Positions 62,520-64,000 of a stretch of DNA of 64,000 nucleotides are shown here, piece by piece (position 1 is the stretch's first letter; the number at the start of each line of letters is the position of its first letter). The DNA is from Diploptera punctata (lineage: Eukaryota; Arthropoda; Insecta; Blattodea; Blaberidae): the NCBI GenBank assembly GCA_030220185.1, contig JASPKZ010007526.1, forward strand, positions 270,001-334,000. Reading direction: 5' to 3'. Made by a program: the position numbers and the translations under genes. Under the pieces are notes generated by a model, which was not told where the DNA came from, ran no database searches, and saw only the letters and a program-made list of their open reading frames with translations.

Positions 62520-63060
62520 TATTTTCATAGTTTATAGTAGTAGGACTTTATTAGACAAAAAGTAAGATATTTACAATATTATTTACAAATATGGGTCGCA
62601 CGGGCAGTAAGCCGTACGTGCTGTTGACAGTCCGTTACAATAAAGTAATAATTGGTACTAGTGTAAAGAAAAATAAACAAAAACAGCAATAACATTACAA
62701 TTACATAAAGAAAACACAATAAAAATATTACCATTAAATAATAACACAATAGCATTATACACTAAAAACATTAACATTACAATTACATAAAGAAAGCACA
62801 ATAATAATATTACAATTAAATAATAACACAATAGCATTATACACTAAAAACATTAACCTTACAATTACATAAAGAAAACACAATAATATTACAATTAAGT
62901 AATAACACAATAGCATTATACACTAAAAAAACATTAACATTACAATTACATAAAGAAAACACATTAATATTACAATTAAATAATAACACAACAGCATTAT
63001 ACACTAATTAATTTATATATAATTGTTAATAATTAATGGTATTGCATTTTGATAACATAT
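62520..63060 (-). mobile_element. 3' UTR of the terminal LINE with an 80-bp tandem repeat
   Basis: About four and a half units of 79-82 bp span 62660-63005. ACACTAAAAACATTAAC begins units at 62759, 62841, 62920 and (partial) 63001; each contains ACAATTACATAAAGAAA and TAATAACACAATAGCATTA. It lies downstream of the LINE coding end on the minus strand. Confidence 0.75.
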
Positions 63061-63062
63061 AT

Positions 63063-64000
63063 TTATTCATGAATGAGTGTTGTCCTTATTTTTCGCGTTT
63101 TGTCCAGAAATTTACCGAGGTTTATCCAATTTTCTGGATTTACCAATAACTCGTAGCATGCCAATCTTTCCCGATTTGAATTTAGAAATCTTTCCGGTAA
63201 TAACTGACGTCTCCAATATTCTAAATCATTACATTTTCCTAATATATGTATCTCATCTTCAAAGTTCCCGCACATTGGACATATTCGCATATCGTGCTTG
63301 TCGCTAATTTTTAGAAATTTCCATGCCCCTAGCCTAAACCAAGCAAGCCCTGATCTCTCCTTAAATCCTAGGTTGAGTATATACGATTCTTTTCCCAGAC
63401 GTGTTTTAGGTCTCTTTGTAAACACAGTGAGCGTTTTTCTGTACATTCGGCGAAGGTATCTTGTTGGTTTACATCTAAGTACCTCCTCCTTATTTTTCTC
63501 CACACGTTCTTGCGATTTTCAGTCCCTTTTTCCCATATCCAGCCCATCCCAATCTTTTGGAGTTCTCTCCTAACCTCGTCTGCCCAAAATTTAACATCTA
63601 TGTTTTTAATTTGGTGGTCGTAGCAAATTGCTCTAAGCATTGTTTGTTCACCTTGGATTACTCGCAACCAGTATTTGAGTACACGAATTTTACAGTTAAT
63701 ATCGTCCTGGAATGACCCGAATTCATATAAAATTCCATAGTTAGAAACGGCCTTACTAAGTCCTGTAATATACTTTAGAAAATGCGTATATACCTTATTT
63801 AGTATTTCCGTTCTTTGGAAACCCCAAATCTCACTACTATAGTGCATGACTGGCCTGACCATAGCTCCATACATTTTTCTAATGTGCTGACTGGAATATC
63901 AGGCACTCGACCCAGAATACCGAGTACACTGTTAAGTTGTCCCCTCCCTTTAAATAATGCTATATCAATGTGTTTTTTTCCACTTTCCGTTCATTTTCAC
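63063..64000 (-). pseudogene. Non-LTR LINE, region after RT, runs off the window
   Basis: Two minus frames join by frameshift near 63450. The first (63368-63874, open upstream with LFKGRGQLNSVLGILGRVPD): MYGAMVRPVMHYSSEIWGFQ, KVYTHFLKYITGL, LYEFGSFQDDINCKIRVLKY and ELQKIGMGWIWEKG. The second ends FKERSGLAWFRLGAWKFLKI, then CPMCGNFEDEIHILGKC, a C..C...H....C zinc knuckle, and WINLGKFLDKTRKIRTTLIH. This layout (IWG...lineage-specific helical region...CP.C...E...H.L..C) is seen in some arthropod and mollusc LINEs. RT would lie beyond 64000. Confidence 0.78.

Overview
This window looks like insect nuclear DNA that is nearly all mobile-element debris. It is AT-rich, has no operons or ribosome binding sites, and is full of non-LTR retrotransposon 3' ends, tRNA-derived SINEs, MITEs, foldbacks and long (AT)n, (AAT)n, (GA)n and (CAT)n microsatellites. 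The commonest LINE tail (LINE-B) and the SINEs resemble repeats I remember from cockroach (Periplaneta-type) genomes. That species guess is recollection, not a database result. I find no convincing host gene. Every recognisable protein block is a retrotransposon or transposase remnant, and most other open frames are chance frames in repeats or microsatellites.

Family names used below are mine. MITE-A: CACTG ends, TWA target duplications. LINE-B: non-LTR with a (TAGT)n-like tail. LINE-P and LINE-Q: other RTE-like tails. CR1-like: AAGGCCnnnnGGCCTT hairpin near the 3' end. SINE-C, D, E, F, G, H, I, J and Y: families with tRNA promoter boxes. L-repeat, N-repeat and HEL: Helitron-like or unclassified repeats.

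Layout. 1-8.3 kb: three MITE-A copies, a CR1-like RT end, an inverted pair of SINE-C and RTE-like LINE ends. 8.8-9.5 kb: a LINE C-terminal endonuclease-like remnant. 10.1-15.7 kb: a 58-bp insert with a 12-bp duplication, SINE-F, H and I copies, and a LINE-Q. 15.7-17.4 kb: Helitron-like repeats and a SINE-G inside a SINE-G. 17.9-19.4 kb: a three-level nest, SINE-F split by a hAT element split by a MITE-A. 20.2-21.0 kb: a SINE with an intron-containing tRNA-Tyr head, a Penelope-like GIY-YIG remnant and a near-perfect 480-bp foldback. 21.8-30.4 kb: several LINE-B ends, microsatellites, two small foldbacks, a SINE-J inside a LINE-B, a mariner transposase end and an N-repeat. 30.9-36.2 kb: SINE-G copies, including one with a different body and an exact 14-bp duplication, an N-repeat and a 364-bp palindrome. 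37.4-44.3 kb: an L-repeat, a LINE split by a Harbinger-like element, another foldback and LINE-B. 44.6-49.1 kb: SINE-I, a MITE-A split by a CR1-like end, an RT domain, and a LINE-B split by a SINE-J. 50.5-53.4 kb: a solo LTR, an internally deleted mariner with long inverted repeats, a pogo-like remnant and an L-repeat. 53.8-57.4 kb: SINE-H copies, then about 1 kb of seven tRNA-like units head to tail, one split by a 107-bp MITE. 57.6-64.0 kb: LINE ends, an L-repeat, the longest LINE-B frame and a LINE running off the right edge with an 80-bp tandem repeat in its 3' region.

The sequences do not form a pathway. Their relations are insertion relations, and several nests are supported by target-site duplications. 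The most unusual items are the intron-bearing tRNA-Tyr SINE, the tRNA-like unit cluster, SINE-G heads joined to alternative bodies, MITE-A carrying the end of a reading frame, and the long near-identical foldbacks.
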